This document shows, piece after piece, positions 37,992 to 48,663 of a DNA stretch of 64,000 nucleotides (the first letter of the stretch is position 1; each line of letters opens with the position of its first letter). The DNA is from Rhodococcus maanshanensis NBRC 100610 (GTDB lineage Bacteria > Actinomycetota > Actinomycetes > Mycobacteriales > Mycobacteriaceae). The notes under the pieces were generated by a model. It was not told the origin of the DNA, ran no database searches, and worked only from the letters and a program-made list of their open reading frames with translations. The position numbers and the translations under genes were made by a program. The DNA lies in NCBI RefSeq assembly GCF_001894865.1, contig NZ_BCXA01000007.1, positions 1-64,000 of the forward strand. Direction: 5' to 3'.

Positions 37992-38771
37992 CTACTTGCC
38001 CGTGAACTGCGCCTTACCCGGGCCGTTCGCGACGAAGGACTCCATGCCGATCGTCCGGTCGTCGGTCGCGAAGAGCTGCGCGAACTGCTGCGCTTCGATC
38101 TTGAGCCCGGTGTTCAGGTCGGTGTCGAGGCCCTGATCGATGGACGCCTTGGCTGCGGCGATGGCGCGGCTCGCGGCGCCGACGAACTGCGAGGCCCACG
38201 CGCGGGCGGCGTTGTAGACCTCGTCGGGGGCGACCATCTCGTCGATCAGGCCGATCGCGAGGGCCTCCTCGGCACCGACGAACCGTCCGGTGAACACCAG
38301 GTCCTTGGCCTTGCTTGGGCCGATGAGGCGGGCCAGGCGCTGGGTGCCGCCGCCACCGGGGATCACGCCGAGCAGCACCTCGGGGACGCCGACCTTGGCG
38401 TTGTCGCCCGCGATCCGGCGATCAGCGCCGAGCGCGATCTCCAGGCCGCCACCGAGGGCGTAGCCGGTGATCGCGGCGACGGTCGGCTTCGGGATCTCGG
38501 AGATGCAACCGAGCGCCGACTGCAGGTCGCCCGCGACGGGGCTCATCTCGGCGAAGGACATCTCCGCCATCTCCTTGATGTCCGCGCCCGCCGCGAACAC
38601 CTTCTCGCCGCCGTAGACGATGACGGCCTTGACGTCGGCGTTGACGGTGGCCTCGCGGGCCGCGGCCCGGAGCTCCTCCTGCAACTGACGGTTCAGCGCG
38701 TTCATCGGGGGGCGCGCGAGCCGGATGGTGCCGATGCCGTCGGATACCTCGAGAGTCACAAACTCAGCCAT
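37992..38771 (-). CDS. Enoyl-CoA hydratase/isomerase (EchA17-like)
   Basis: 259 residues, crotonase fold. Oxyanion-hole glycines lie in VFAAGADIKEM (67-77) and ITGYALGGGLEIALGADRRI (about 110-130). The two catalytic carboxylates occupy the expected positions in the region PEVLLGVIPGGGGTQRLARLIG. It hydrates 2-enoyl-CoA in beta-oxidation. The mycobacterial counterpart is echA17 (Rv3039c). Fits with the etf genes nearby as part of fatty-acid oxidation. Confidence 0.94.
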   Translation of the reverse strand: MAEFVTLEVSDGIGTIRLARPPMNALNRQLQEELRAAAREATVNADVKAVIVYGGEKVFAAGADIKEMAEMSFAEMSPVAGDLQSALGCISEIPKPTVAAITGYALGGGLEIALGADRRIAGDNAKVGVPEVLLGVIPGGGGTQRLARLIGPSKAKDLVFTGRFVGAEEALAIGLIDEMVAPDEVYNAARAWASQFVGAASRAIAAAKASIDQGLDTDLNTGLKIEAQQFAQLFATDDRTIGMESFVANGPGKAQFTGK

Positions 38772-38780
38772 GAGCGAAGG

Positions 38781-39593
38781 CTACCTTTCGCCCCACGGGT
38801 GCGCCCCGGCGGCGTAGTACGGTTCCTGACCGGGGAATCGCACCTGCCACGAGCCGTCCTCCTCCTGGTACAGCGTCGGCAGGATCACCGGGATCTCCGG
38901 CTCGGCGGCGAGAACGTCTGCGACGGTGTCGTATTCGCCGATCGAGCTCAGCTGGCTCCAGGTCGGCGGGAGCAGCATGGTGCGGCCCTCGATCCAGTCC
39001 GTGACGGCCTGCGCCGGGGTCTGCCAGGTGACCTCGGCGGCCTCCGACGTCTCGCCGTCCGCGATCTGACCGGCGGGGGCCGCGGCCACGAAGAAGCGGG
39101 TGTCGTAGCGCCTGCCCTCACCGACCGGGGTGATCCAATTCGCCCACGGCCGAAGCAGATCCGCGCGCAGCACCAGGTTCTCGCGCGCGAGGAACTCGCT
39201 GAACGAGAGCTCCCGAGCCTCCAGCTGCTTGCGCGCCTGCGCGTACCCGGCGGTGTCCGCGACGACGGTGTCCGCGGTCGGCCCGGCCAGCAGGACGCCA
39301 CACTCCTCGAAGGTCTCCCGCACCGCCGCGCAGACCAGCGCCTTCGCCCTGCCCTCGTCGACGCCGAACCGCTCGGCCCACCAGGAGACCGGCGGTCCGC
39401 TCCATGCCACGTCCGCATCGGCGTCCTGCGGGTCGACGCCGCCACCGGGGAACACGGTCATGCCACCCGCGAAGGCCATCCCGCCGACGCGCCGGAGCAG
39501 GAACACCTCGGGCCCGGACGCGGAGTCGCGAATCAGGATGACGGTGGAGGCGTCCTTCGGGGGAACTTCGGGGTGCGCATCAAAAGTGGCCAT
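38781..39593 (-). CDS. Nudix hydrolase (Rv3040c-like)
   Basis: 270 residues from ATG 39593. The Nudix box is present in a slightly divergent form, VFPGGGVD near the N-terminus and AAVRETFEECGVLL (REtxEExG), separated by an insertion as in the NUDT19/CoA-type group. ASTVILIRDSASGPEVFLLRRV opens the fold. A nucleoside diphosphate derivative or CoA ester is the usual substrate. 9 nt upstream of the enoyl-CoA hydratase gene, so the two probably form an operon. Confidence 0.88.
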   Translation of the reverse strand: MATFDAHPEVPPKDASTVILIRDSASGPEVFLLRRVGGMAFAGGMTVFPGGGVDPQDADADVAWSGPPVSWWAERFGVDEGRAKALVCAAVRETFEECGVLLAGPTADTVVADTAGYAQARKQLEARELSFSEFLARENLVLRADLLRPWANWITPVGEGRRYDTRFFVAAAPAGQIADGETSEAAEVTWQTPAQAVTDWIEGRTMLLPPTWSQLSSIGEYDTVADVLAAEPEIPVILPTLYQEEDGSWQVRFPGQEPYYAAGAHPWGER

Positions 39594-39640
39594 GTGTCGG
39601 ACGTTACAACGCCGCCGCACCAGTTAGTTCGCGCGGCTCA

Positions 39641-39665
39641 AGAAAGGCCCGCCCAGGGCGGGGCC
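39641..39665 (-). terminator. Intrinsic terminator of the ABC ATPase gene
   Basis: On the minus strand GGCCCCGCCC-T-GGGCGGGCC is followed by TTTCTT, directly after the stop at 39666. One of the few hairpins here with a T-rich tail. Confidence 0.8.
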
Positions 39666-40496
39666 TCAGCGGCGATGCTGACCCGGCAGCCGGGTACGCC
39701 TGGCGAAGAATCGGCCGTCGACCTTGTCCAGGCTGATCGCCTGGCTGAACGCGTGGGTCAGGTTCTCCGCGGTGATCACGTCGTCGATCAGGCCCTGAGA
39801 GACGACCTCGCCCTCCTTGAGCAGCAGCGCGTGCGTGAAGCCGGGGGGGATCTCCTCGACGTGATGGGTGATGAGCACGGTCGCGGGCGCGTCCGGGTCG
39901 GCGGCCAGGTCCGAGAGACGCGCGACGAGCTCCTCGCGCCCGCCCAGGTCCAGGCCCGCCGCAGGCTCGTCGAGCAGCAGCAGCTCAGGATCGGTCATCA
40001 GGGCCCGCGCGATCAGCACCCGCTTGCGCTCCCCCTCCGACAGCGTGCCGTAGGTCCGGTTCGCCAGGTGCTCGGCGCCAAGGCTCTCGAGCATCTCCAC
40101 CGCCCGGGTGGTGTCCATCTCCTCGTAGCGTTCGCGCCACCGGCCCAGCACGGCATAGCCGGCCGAGACCACCAGGTCGCGCACCACCTCGTCGGCGGGC
40201 ACCCGGTGCGCGAGCGAGGAGGAGGACAGCCCGATCCTCGGGCGCAGCTCGGTGACGTCGACGCGGCCGAGGACCTCCCCGAGCAGGTGGGCCTTCCCCG
40301 ACGTCGGGTGCACCTCGGCGGCCGCGATCCGCAGCAGCGAGGTCTTGCCCGCGCCGTTGGGCCCGAGCACAACCCACTTCTCGTCGAGCTCCACCTTCCA
40401 CGTCACGGGGCCGACCAGGGTCACGCCGCCACGGCGGATGAGTACGTCGTCGAAATCGATGAGCAGATCGGGATCAAGTTCGGACACGACGCCCAT
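39666..40496 (-). CDS. ABC transporter ATP-binding protein (Rv3041c-like)
   Basis: 276 residues. Walker A GPNGAGKTSLLRIA, Q-loop region, signature LSEGERKRVLIARAL, Walker B LLLLDEPAAGLD and the H-loop TVLITHHVEEIPP are all intact. No permease gene is adjacent, and the preceding YczE-like gene is not an ABC permease, so its partner is elsewhere or it acts without one. Similar orphan ATPases occur at the equivalent mycobacterial position. Confidence 0.9.
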   Translation of the reverse strand: MGVVSELDPDLLIDFDDVLIRRGGVTLVGPVTWKVELDEKWVVLGPNGAGKTSLLRIAAAEVHPTSGKAHLLGEVLGRVDVTELRPRIGLSSSSLAHRVPADEVVRDLVVSAGYAVLGRWRERYEEMDTTRAVEMLESLGAEHLANRTYGTLSEGERKRVLIARALMTDPELLLLDEPAAGLDLGGREELVARLSDLAADPDAPATVLITHHVEEIPPGFTHALLLKEGEVVSQGLIDDVITAENLTHAFSQAISLDKVDGRFFARRTRLPGQHRR

Positions 40497-40567
40497 CTTG
40501 ACCTACCCGCTCCAGGCGCACGCGTCAGGACCGGGTTGCGTGTCGCCCGCCCCCGGCGCCGCGCTGG

Positions 40568-41230
40568 TCACCGGGCCGGGCACGCCTCGTGCGCGACCGC
40601 GGACACCGACATCGCCGGTGCCGCGTCGGCGACGCGCGGGTCGGGTCGGCCCCGGGACATCAGGCGCATCATCAGCTGGATCAGCGGGCCGATGCCGAGC
40701 GCGTAGACGACGGTGCCGACCCCGACGGTGCCGCCGAGCATCCAGCCGGTCGCCAGCACGGCGACCTCGATCCCGGTGCGGACCAACCGAACCGACAGCC
40801 CGGTGCGCGCGACGAGGCCGGTCATCAGTCCGTCCCTCGGCCCTGGGCCTAGCCCCGCACCGATGTAGAGCGCCGTCGCGAGGGCGTTGAGCACCACCGC
40901 GAACAGCATCACCGGAATCCGGGCTGCCATCGCATCCAGTTCGGGGAGCAGGGCCAGCGAGGTATCCACCGACACCGCGATCACCACGACGTTCGCGACC
41001 GTGCCGAAGCCGGGGCGCTGACGGATCGGGATCCACAGCAGCAGCACCGCGGCACCTGTCAGCGCGATGACGGTGCCGAAGCTCAGCGACGTCCGCTGGG
41101 CCACACCCTGGTGAAACACGTCCCAGGGGTCGAGCCCGAGCCCGGCGACCACCATCAGTGCCATCGAGAATCCGTAGAGCCACAGACCGACGAAGAGCGC
41201 GGAGAGACGGGCGGGCAGGCGGGTGAACAT
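40568..41230 (-). CDS. YczE-family integral membrane protein
   Basis: 220 residues from ATG 41230 with GGGAG upstream; the longer frame runs through a region without coding signal. Five hydrophobic segments: LFVGLWLYGFSMALMVVAGL, VIALTGAAVLLLWIPI, ANVVVIAVSVDTSLALLP, VMLFAVVLNALATALYIGAG and GVGTVVYALGIGPLIQLMM. GLDPWDVFHQG and GPGPRDGLMTGLV are YczE/YitT-type loops. Transport role unknown. Confidence 0.82.
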   Translation of the reverse strand: MFTRLPARLSALFVGLWLYGFSMALMVVAGLGLDPWDVFHQGVAQRTSLSFGTVIALTGAAVLLLWIPIRQRPGFGTVANVVVIAVSVDTSLALLPELDAMAARIPVMLFAVVLNALATALYIGAGLGPGPRDGLMTGLVARTGLSVRLVRTGIEVAVLATGWMLGGTVGVGTVVYALGIGPLIQLMMRLMSRGRPDPRVADAAPAMSVSAVAHEACPAR

Positions 41231-41301
41231 GGTGGCCAGTCTCCCGACAACTGGACCGGGAGAAAAGAGCCACTTCGGCGCCGGTGGACCGCATGGTCCA
41301 G

Positions 41302-41844
41302 TCAGGTCGTCAGGGCGCGCAGCCGCGCCAGCATCGCCTGCGGATCGTCCACATGCAGGCTCACGCCGGTGATCTCGGTCGGTTCGCCGCGGCGAAAGGT
41401 GATCGGGATGCCGCCTCGAAAGTCGATGTCGAGGACCGTGCCGTCCGGCCCCGGCAGATAGAGGCGGCCGTCGCGGAGTTCCTCGTCGGTGCGGTCGAAC
41501 CGCCTGACGAGCCGCGCAGCACCGATCACGGCCAGATCGACGGTCGCCAGGACTGCCGACCCCGATCGGAGGACCAGTTCGTCCTCGGTGATCAGATGCG
41601 GGTGCACCACCCGCCCGGCGAGCCAACCGACGACCATGGCGAGTGAGACAACCGTGGCGATCAGCAGCGTCACGCGCAGCCACTGCCAAGGCACGAGGAG
41701 GTGGATCGCCACCGCCTCGATCAGCCCGGCGACCATGAAGGCGAACGGGAGCACGAAGGTGCCCTTGGTGTATCCGAACCCGGCCGCCTGACCGTGTCGA
41801 TCGTCCACCTCACCGCGGATCCACATCCACACCGAGGCGATCAC
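41302..41844 (-). CDS. Membrane protein of unknown function
   Basis: 180 residues. Two hydrophobic segments (about 28-50, FVLPFAFMVAGLIEAVAIHLL, and 57-77, VTLLIATVVSLAMVVGWLAG) precede a soluble C-terminal domain with EELRDGRLYLPGPDGTVLDI. The ATG overlaps the stop of the MerR-type gene by 4 nt, so it is the second gene of that operon and a candidate target. Not recognised. Confidence 0.7.
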   Translation of the reverse strand: MIASVWMWIRGEVDDRHGQAAGFGYTKGTFVLPFAFMVAGLIEAVAIHLLVPWQWLRVTLLIATVVSLAMVVGWLAGRVVHPHLITEDELVLRSGSAVLATVDLAVIGAARLVRRFDRTDEELRDGRLYLPGPDGTVLDIDFRGGIPITFRRGEPTEITGVSLHVDDPQAMLARLRALTT

Positions 41845-42653
41845 GCGGTGGCCTCATCCAATGACGACCCGAGCCGTGCGAGGACCCGCATGACGACCTC
41901 GCGCTGCGCCGGGTCGGGCACCAGCTCGGCGACGGTCATCATCGGACGCGTCATCGGCGCCGCGGACTCCGCGCCGTCACCCATCAAGCCGGTTCCGCCG
42001 TACTCGCGAACGATCACGGACACGAACCCCTCGGCGAGAGAGTCGATCTCCTGTTCCACCGGAGCTGGATCGACCCCGACCAGTGCCGCGAACCGCCGAT
42101 ACATGCTGACTATCGTCGCGCGCGAGCCCGGATCCGAGAGCACCCGTGTCGCGGCGTCGAACAGCGCGGAGGGTCCCGTGCCGGAAACGGCGAGCAGTTC
42201 CCAGGCGTCCCGCTCGCGTTCGAACTCACGGCGTGTTCTGGGATCGTCTTCCGCCGAGATCAATTCGGAGAAGGCCACGGCCAGTTCGGCGGGCAGTGGA
42301 GAGACCGGTCGACCGTCGCGGTGTGCGTCCAGCATCTCCTGCAACCGCCGCCGCTGGCCGCCGAGACGATCGAGTTCGGCATCGATACCGTCGATGAGCG
42401 CCCTCAGGTCATCGCCCAGGTCGTCCGTATCGCACTCTGCGCGAGCCGAATCCATGATCGTGGCGATCGAACCGAGCGGAACCCCCGCGGTGGCCAGCCA
42501 CCGAATACGGAGCAGCCTGATCAGATCCGGCAACTCGTAGACGCGGTACCCGTTGGAGAGCCGTCTCGGCTCCTCGAGTACTCCCAGGCGGTGGTAGTGC
42601 CGGATTGTCCGCGGAGTGATTCCGGCCGTCTGCGCCAGGTCGCCGATTCGCAT
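41841..42653 (-). CDS. MerR-family regulator, probably leaderless and autoregulated
   Basis: 270 residues from ATG 42653 (MRIGDLAQTAGITPRTIRHYHRLG). MerR DNA-binding domain at 1-70 and a long helical C-terminal domain, without metal-binding cysteines. A -10-like GATGCT ends 7 nt before this ATG, so the transcript would begin at or next to the start codon. A further ATG six codons upstream (42671) lies inside the operator and is rejected. Coupled with the downstream membrane protein gene. Confidence 0.83.
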   Translation of the reverse strand: MRIGDLAQTAGITPRTIRHYHRLGVLEEPRRLSNGYRVYELPDLIRLLRIRWLATAGVPLGSIATIMDSARAECDTDDLGDDLRALIDGIDAELDRLGGQRRRLQEMLDAHRDGRPVSPLPAELAVAFSELISAEDDPRTRREFERERDAWELLAVSGTGPSALFDAATRVLSDPGSRATIVSMYRRFAALVGVDPAPVEQEIDSLAEGFVSVIVREYGGTGLMGDGAESAAPMTRPMMTVAELVPDPAQREVVMRVLARLGSSLDEATA

Positions 42654-42659
42654 GGTTCC

Positions 42660-42690
42660 AGCATCAACCATGACGCTGCGTCATGGTCAA
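42660..42690 (-). promoter_or_regulatory. MerR-type promoter with 21-bp palindromic operator
   Basis: On the minus strand TTGACC (42690-42685), 19-nt spacer, GATGCT (42665-42660). The perfect palindrome ACCATGACGC-T-GCGTCATGGT occupies 42667-42687, inside the spacer, the classic arrangement for MerR-family autoregulation. Confidence 0.8.
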
Positions 42691-42700
42691 GCCTCGGTGT

Positions 42701-43452
42701 CTATCCGACCGGCGCGATCACCGTCATCGAGCCAGGCGCCACCTCGGTGTACCCGGCGTCGCGGACGGCGATCGCCCGCCCCTGCGTCACCAGTTCGCCG
42801 AGCGCCGCCCAGCGCGCCGGATCGGCGTCCCGCACGCTGCAGCGGTAGCCCTCGCGCGACCACGCCCAGGCCCGCTCGGGCTCCATCGCACCCGCCAACA
42901 GCATCGACGCGTGCCCGACCTGGGCCGCGGCCTTGCCGACGGTCATCTCCAGGGAACGGTTCACCCACAGCACAGGAAGGCCTGCCGCCGGTTCGCCCGG
43001 CTCGTCGTGCTCGAGGTCGGTACCGCCGATCTGGAGTTTGCGGACACGCTGATCGACCTCGCCGACCGGTCCCGGCACGATGGCCCTGGCCTGCGCCCCG
43101 TCGACCTCGACGGTGACGCCGTCCACGTGCTGTGCGGCGAGCCACTGCGATCCCCTGGCCCTGCGGGCGACCTTCCGGATCCGCGAGCCCGTCCAGTCGA
43201 GTAGGGCCTGCTGCCACGGGCCAGGCTCGCCCTCGTCGGTTGCGCCCGCCCGCTCGTCGAGGCACAGCGCCACCGTGGCCGCGGCCGCGGCCGCCAGCAA
43301 CGCGCTGCGCGCGGGCGGGTGCACCTTGGTGATGTGCAGGACCACCGGCATCGCCAGCACCTGCGCGGGGTCTTCCGGGTCCGCACGGCCGCCGTAGCCG
43401 GCCGCGAGCACCGCATGCCGGTCGAGGAAGGCGGCTGGGAGGCGCTCATCCA

Positions 43453-43453
<1 letters not shown>
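42701..43453 (-). CDS. Peptidyl-tRNA hydrolase Pth2-like protein
   Basis: 250 residues. The C-terminal 110 residues carry VNRSLEMTVGKAAAQVGHASM, the KMGKGKxAAQCxHA-type motif of Pth2, followed by RCSVRDADPARWAALGE. The N-terminal 140 residues are actinobacteria-specific and helical. Pth2 releases peptides from peptidyl-tRNA in archaea and eukaryotes, and in actinobacteria the activity of these longer versions is not established. Starts one base before the serB stop ends, so translationally coupled to serB. Confidence 0.8.
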
Positions 43454-44772
<1,319 letters not shown>

Positions 44773-44781
44773 TCATTGCGG

Positions 44782-46515
44782 CTAGTGCGCGTCCTCGAGG
44801 ACCGCGGTCGCCTTGCTGCCGTGGCCGGGCCCGACGTGCGCCTCGGCACGCATCCGCTCGACCATGTGCGGGTAGTGCAGCTCGAACGCCGGACGCTCCG
44901 AACGGATCCGGGGCAGCTCGGTGAAGTTGTGCCGCGGCGGCGGGCAGGACGTCGCCCACTCCAGGGAGTTGCCGTAGCCCCACGGGTCGTCGACCGTGAC
45001 GATCTCGCCGTAGCGGTAGCTCTTGAAGACGTTCCAGATGAACGGCAGCGTGGAGGCACCGAGGACGAACGCGCCGATCGTGGAGATCGTGTTCAGCGTG
45101 GTGAAGCCGTCGCTGGGCAGGTAGTCCGCGTAACGACGGGGCATGCCCTCGTTGCCCAGCCAGTGCTGCACGAGGAATGTGGTGTGGAAGCCGATGAAGG
45201 TCGTCCAGAAGTGCCACTTGGCGAGGCGCTCGTCGAGCAGGCGACCGGTCATCTTCGGGAACCAGAAGTAGATGCCCGCGTAGGTGGCGAACACGATGGT
45301 GCCGAAGAGCACGTAGTGGAAGTGCGCGACCACGAAGTACGAGTCCGTGACGTGGAAGTCGAGCGGCGGGCTGGCGAGCAGCACGCCGGACAGACCACCG
45401 AAGAGGAAGGTCACCAGGAAGCCGACGGAGAACAACATCGGCGACTCGAAGGTCACCTGACCCTTCCACATCGTGCCGATCCAGTTGAAGAACTTCACGC
45501 CGGTCGGGACCGCGATCAGGAACGTCATGAAGGAGAAGAACGGCAGCAGCACGGCGCCGGTGGCGTACATGTGGTGCGCCCACACCGCGATGGAGAGGGC
45601 GGCGATGCCGAGCGTGGCGTAGACCAGGCCGCTGTAGCCGAAGAGCGGCTTACGGCTGAACACCGGGAAGATCTCCGAGACGATGCCGAAGAACGGCAGC
45701 GCGATGATGTAGACCTCGGGGTGACCGAAGAACCAGAACAGGTGCTGCCAGAGCAGGACGCCGCCGTTGGCCGGGTCGAAGATGTGTGCACCGAAGTGCC
45801 GGTCCACGAACACACCCAGCAGCGCCGCGGTCAGCAGCGGGAAGGCCAGGAGGATCAGGACGCTCGTCACCAGGATGTTCCAGGTGAAGATCGGCATGCG
45901 GAACATGGTCATGCCGGGGGCGCGCAGACAGATCACCGTGGTGATCATGTTGACGCCACCGAGGATGGTGCCGAGACCACCGACCGCGAGGCCCAGGATC
46001 CACAGGTCCGCACCGACGCCGGGCGAATGCAGGGCGCTGGTCAGCGGGCTGTAGGCGGTCCAACCGAAGTCGGCGGCACCACCGGGGGTGATGAAGCCTG
46101 CGGTGGCGATGATCGCGCCGAACAGGTACAGCCAGTAGCTGAACGCGTTCAGGCGCGGGAACGCCACGTCGGGGGCGCCGATCTGCAGCGGCAGGATGTA
46201 GTTCGCGAAGCCGAACACGATCGGGGTCGCGTACAGCAGCAGCATGATGGTGCCGTGCATCGTGAAGAGCTGATTGAACTGCTCGTTCGACAGGAACTGC
46301 ATGCCCGGAACCGCGAGTTCTGAACGCATCAGCAGGGCCATGAGGCCGCCGATGAGGAAGAACGCGAACGACGTCACCATGTACATGATCCCAAGAACCT
46401 TGGGGTCAGTGGTGGTGATCATCTTGTAGATGTACGAGCCCTTGGGTCCCAATCGCGCCGGGTAGGGCCTGGCGGCGTTTATCTCGGGGACTGGCTGGGG
46501 CGCTACGGCAGTCAC
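44782..46515 (-). CDS. ctaD: Cytochrome c oxidase subunit I (aa3 type)
   Basis: 577 residues, twelve membrane segments. Haem/copper ligands are in place: the low-spin haem His in [25 protein letters not shown] (CuB His cross-linked to Tyr), WAHHMYATG (the two other CuB His), and [10 protein letters not shown] (high-spin and low-spin haem His). K-channel [17 protein letters not shown] is also seen. The catalytic core of the bc1-aa3 respiratory branch. Other ctaCEF genes are not in the window; a separate ctaD locus is usual in this order. Confidence 0.97.
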   Translation of the reverse strand: MTAVAPQPVPEINAARPYPARLGPKGSYIYKMITTTDPKVLGIMYMVTSFAFFLIGGLMALLMRSELAVPGMQFLSNEQFNQLFTMHGTIMLLLYATPIVFGFANYILPLQIGAPDVAFPRLNAFSYWLYLFGAIIATAGFITPGGAADFGWTAYSPLTSALHSPGVGADLWILGLAVGGLGTILGGVNMITTVICLRAPGMTMFRMPIFTWNILVTSVLILLAFPLLTAALLGVFVDRHFGAHIFDPANGGVLLWQHLFWFFGHPEVYIIALPFFGIVSEIFPVFSRKPLFGYSGLVYATLGIAALSIAVWAHHMYATGAVLLPFFSFMTFLIAVPTGVKFFNWIGTMWKGQVTFESPMLFSVGFLVTFLFGGLSGVLLASPPLDFHVTDSYFVVAHFHYVLFGTIVFATYAGIYFWFPKMTGRLLDERLAKWHFWTTFIGFHTTFLVQHWLGNEGMPRRYADYLPSDGFTTLNTISTIGAFVLGASTLPFIWNVFKSYRYGEIVTVDDPWGYGNSLEWATSCPPPRHNFTELPRIRSERPAFELHYPHMVERMRAEAHVGPGHGSKATAVLEDAH

Positions 46516-46686
46516 TGATCCTCCTGAATGTGCCCTTGGTCGCTCCGCAGGCTCCGCTCAGGACGTCCGGCCCCGGGCTGCGAGGCGAACATCCTCTTGC
46601 TTGCGCTCTGACGAATCGTAGACCGTCCCTCCACGATCCGCGGAGCCGGTCCTACCCATCGTCGTACTTCGTGTCGCGTACAGCCG

Positions 46687-47532
46687 TCACGCAGGCTCCG
46701 ACCAGGGCGTACGCGCCCCGACCATCGGTGCGCCGTCGACGGTCACGTCGAGTCGCTCCTGAAAGAAGGCGACCAGTCCGGCGATCTCGGGACAGTCCGG
46801 CAGCGGGTGTTCGTAGCTCCACGCGACATCGATTCCGCGCTCGCCCGCCGACTCGACGGTGAAGTACGACGCCTCCCCCTTGTACGCGCAGTACGTGCGG
46901 GTCTCGGTGGGCACCAGCGGAACGCGGACGTCCTCGCGCGGCAGATAGAAGCGCGTCACGGGCAGCAGGGTCTCGAACACCGCGGACGGCCGGTCCGACT
47001 CGGCGAGCAGAAGGCCCTCGAGCTCCACGCGAACCCTCCGAGAGCTTCGACGGACGTCGACCCGATGGAAGGGGTCGCGCGGATGACCGAGGATCTGCTC
47101 GTCCTCCTCCCACCAGTCGAAGGCCTCGAAATCCAGCAACACCAGCGTGGACAGCACCTCGTCCGCCGGCCGGAATGCGGCGGCCGGGTACACCGCGTCA
47201 TCGGTGACGATGTCGAGCGCGGTTCCGTGGCAGGTGTGCGCGGCGAAGCCGACTCCGGGGCCGAGCGGCGGGCCGGCCTGCTCGTCCAGGAAGACCGGCA
47301 TCTGCGCGCCGCCACCACCCGGGGCAGGCGACAGCGTGCCCTGCACGTCGCGGATCGGCACCGCGTAGACCGGGACCACCCGGCGGGGCTCCCACACCAG
47401 CACCGCATCGAGGGAGTCGGCCACCACCCGGTCACGGCTGCGGGCGCGGATCCGCTTGCCGGTGGGCACGTATCGAAGCTCGCCCAGCTCCTGCAACAAC
47501 CTCTTGTGCATCGAGACGGCCATGCCCTCCAT
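46687..47532 (-). CDS. Tandem DUF427-domain protein
   Basis: 281 residues from ATG 47532. Two DUF427 domains: the first has RSRDRVVADSLDAVLVWEPRRVVPVYAVP, the second VRVELEGLLLAESDRPSAVFET and FYLPREDVRV, then TRTYCAYKGEASYFTV (the characteristic CPYKG-like turn) and VAWSYEHPLPDCPEIAG. Biochemical function is unknown for the family. It sits between ctaD and the iron-uptake genes, divergent from the latter, so it may share regulation with them through the gap holding the iron box. Confidence 0.87.
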   Translation of the reverse strand: MEGMAVSMHKRLLQELGELRYVPTGKRIRARSRDRVVADSLDAVLVWEPRRVVPVYAVPIRDVQGTLSPAPGGGGAQMPVFLDEQAGPPLGPGVGFAAHTCHGTALDIVTDDAVYPAAAFRPADEVLSTLVLLDFEAFDWWEEDEQILGHPRDPFHRVDVRRSSRRVRVELEGLLLAESDRPSAVFETLLPVTRFYLPREDVRVPLVPTETRTYCAYKGEASYFTVESAGERGIDVAWSYEHPLPDCPEIAGLVAFFQERLDVTVDGAPMVGARTPWSEPA

Positions 47533-47587
47533 GGTGCCCCCACCCGACCGTCCTGGCGGGGCCATCACACAACAAGGACAGCCTTGC

Positions 47588-47606
47588 TAAGGTTTCGCTT
47601 ACCTAA
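47588..47606. promoter_or_regulatory. IdeR/DtxR-type iron box
   Basis: TAAGGTTTCGCTTACCTAA, 14 of 19 matches (as its complement) to the iron-box consensus TTAGGTTAGGCTAACCTAA. It lies 20 nt before the start of the first periplasmic-binding lipoprotein gene, where iron-loaded IdeR would repress it. Confidence 0.75.
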
Positions 47607-47626
47607 CGATCTGACAGGAGTTCTCT

Positions 47627-48628
47627 GTGAACGCCCGCAAGAATCCGCTGCTCACGCTCGTCGCGGGAGCCGCAGCCGCACTCATCGGCCTGACCGGCTG
47701 TTCGACCGAGAACACCGAGTCGGCCCCCGAGCCTGCCGCCCAGGCCCAGTTCCCGCGCACGGTCGCGCACGCGCTGGGATCGACCGAGATCCCCACCGCA
47801 CCGAAGCGGGTCGTCGCCCTCGACACCAGCTACTCCGACGCCGTCCTGCTCCTCGAGACCGACCTGGTCGGGTACGTCACCTATCGCACCGACACCCTGC
47901 CGGACTATCTCGGCGACGCACGCGGCGAGTTCGCGAAGGACGCCGTCGCGGTCGGCCCACTGGCAACGCCGAGCCTGGAGAAGATCGCCGAGCTGCAACC
48001 CGACCTGATCGTGTCCGCGAAGGTCCGGCACGGCGACATCTACGATCAGCTGTCCAAGATCGCGCCGACGGTGATGTCCGAGACCACCGGGCCGACATGG
48101 AAGGACAACATCCGCCTGCTCGGCAAGGCGCTTGGCAAGGAGGACCTCGCCGAGAAGAAGATCGGCGCCTACGAGGACCGGGCGGCGGCCGTCGGCCGCG
48201 AGATCAACGCCAAGGCGAACACCCCGACCGTCTCGGTGGTCCGCTTCGCGGGTGAGCCGACGGCGCGGATCTACCGGAGCACCTCGTTCAGCGGCATCGT
48301 GCTCGCCGACGCCGGGCTCGCCAGGCCCGCCAGCGCGGCTCCTGACCCGGCAAAGCCCTCCAGCATCGCCAACGACATCAGCCCGGAGCTGATCACCGAG
48401 GCCGAGGCCGACCTGATCCTGGTCTCGACCTACCACGCCCCCGACGGCAGCACCGCGGTGGCCGACCACGCCAAGCCGTTCCTCACCAACCCGCTCTGGG
48501 CGGGCCTGCGCGGCCGCAAGATCGACGTCGACGACACGGTCTGGATGGCCGCGGTCAGCGTCCAGGGCGCGGGCGGCATCCTCGACGACCTGGCCGCGGC
48601 CTACGAGGTCGACCCGCACCGCGGCTAG
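47627..48628 (+). CDS. Iron-siderophore/haem ABC-transporter substrate-binding lipoprotein (FecB-like, Rv3044-like)
   Basis: 333 residues from GTG 47627, ribosome site AGGAG. Signal peptide with lipobox LTGC (Cys25). Class III periplasmic-binding fold with RVVALDTSYSDAVLLLETDLVGYV and EKIAELQPDLIVSAK. It captures ferric siderophore or haem on the outer face of the membrane for an ABC permease that is not in this window. The iron box upstream points to induction by iron starvation. Confidence 0.9.
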   Translation: MNARKNPLLTLVAGAAAALIGLTGCSTENTESAPEPAAQAQFPRTVAHALGSTEIPTAPKRVVALDTSYSDAVLLLETDLVGYVTYRTDTLPDYLGDARGEFAKDAVAVGPLATPSLEKIAELQPDLIVSAKVRHGDIYDQLSKIAPTVMSETTGPTWKDNIRLLGKALGKEDLAEKKIGAYEDRAAAVGREINAKANTPTVSVVRFAGEPTARIYRSTSFSGIVLADAGLARPASAAPDPAKPSSIANDISPELITEAEADLILVSTYHAPDGSTAVADHAKPFLTNPLWAGLRGRKIDVDDTVWMAAVSVQGAGGILDDLAAAYEVDPHRG

Positions 48629-48663
48629 TCTCGACACCGCCCGACAGCTCAGGAGGACCCCAC

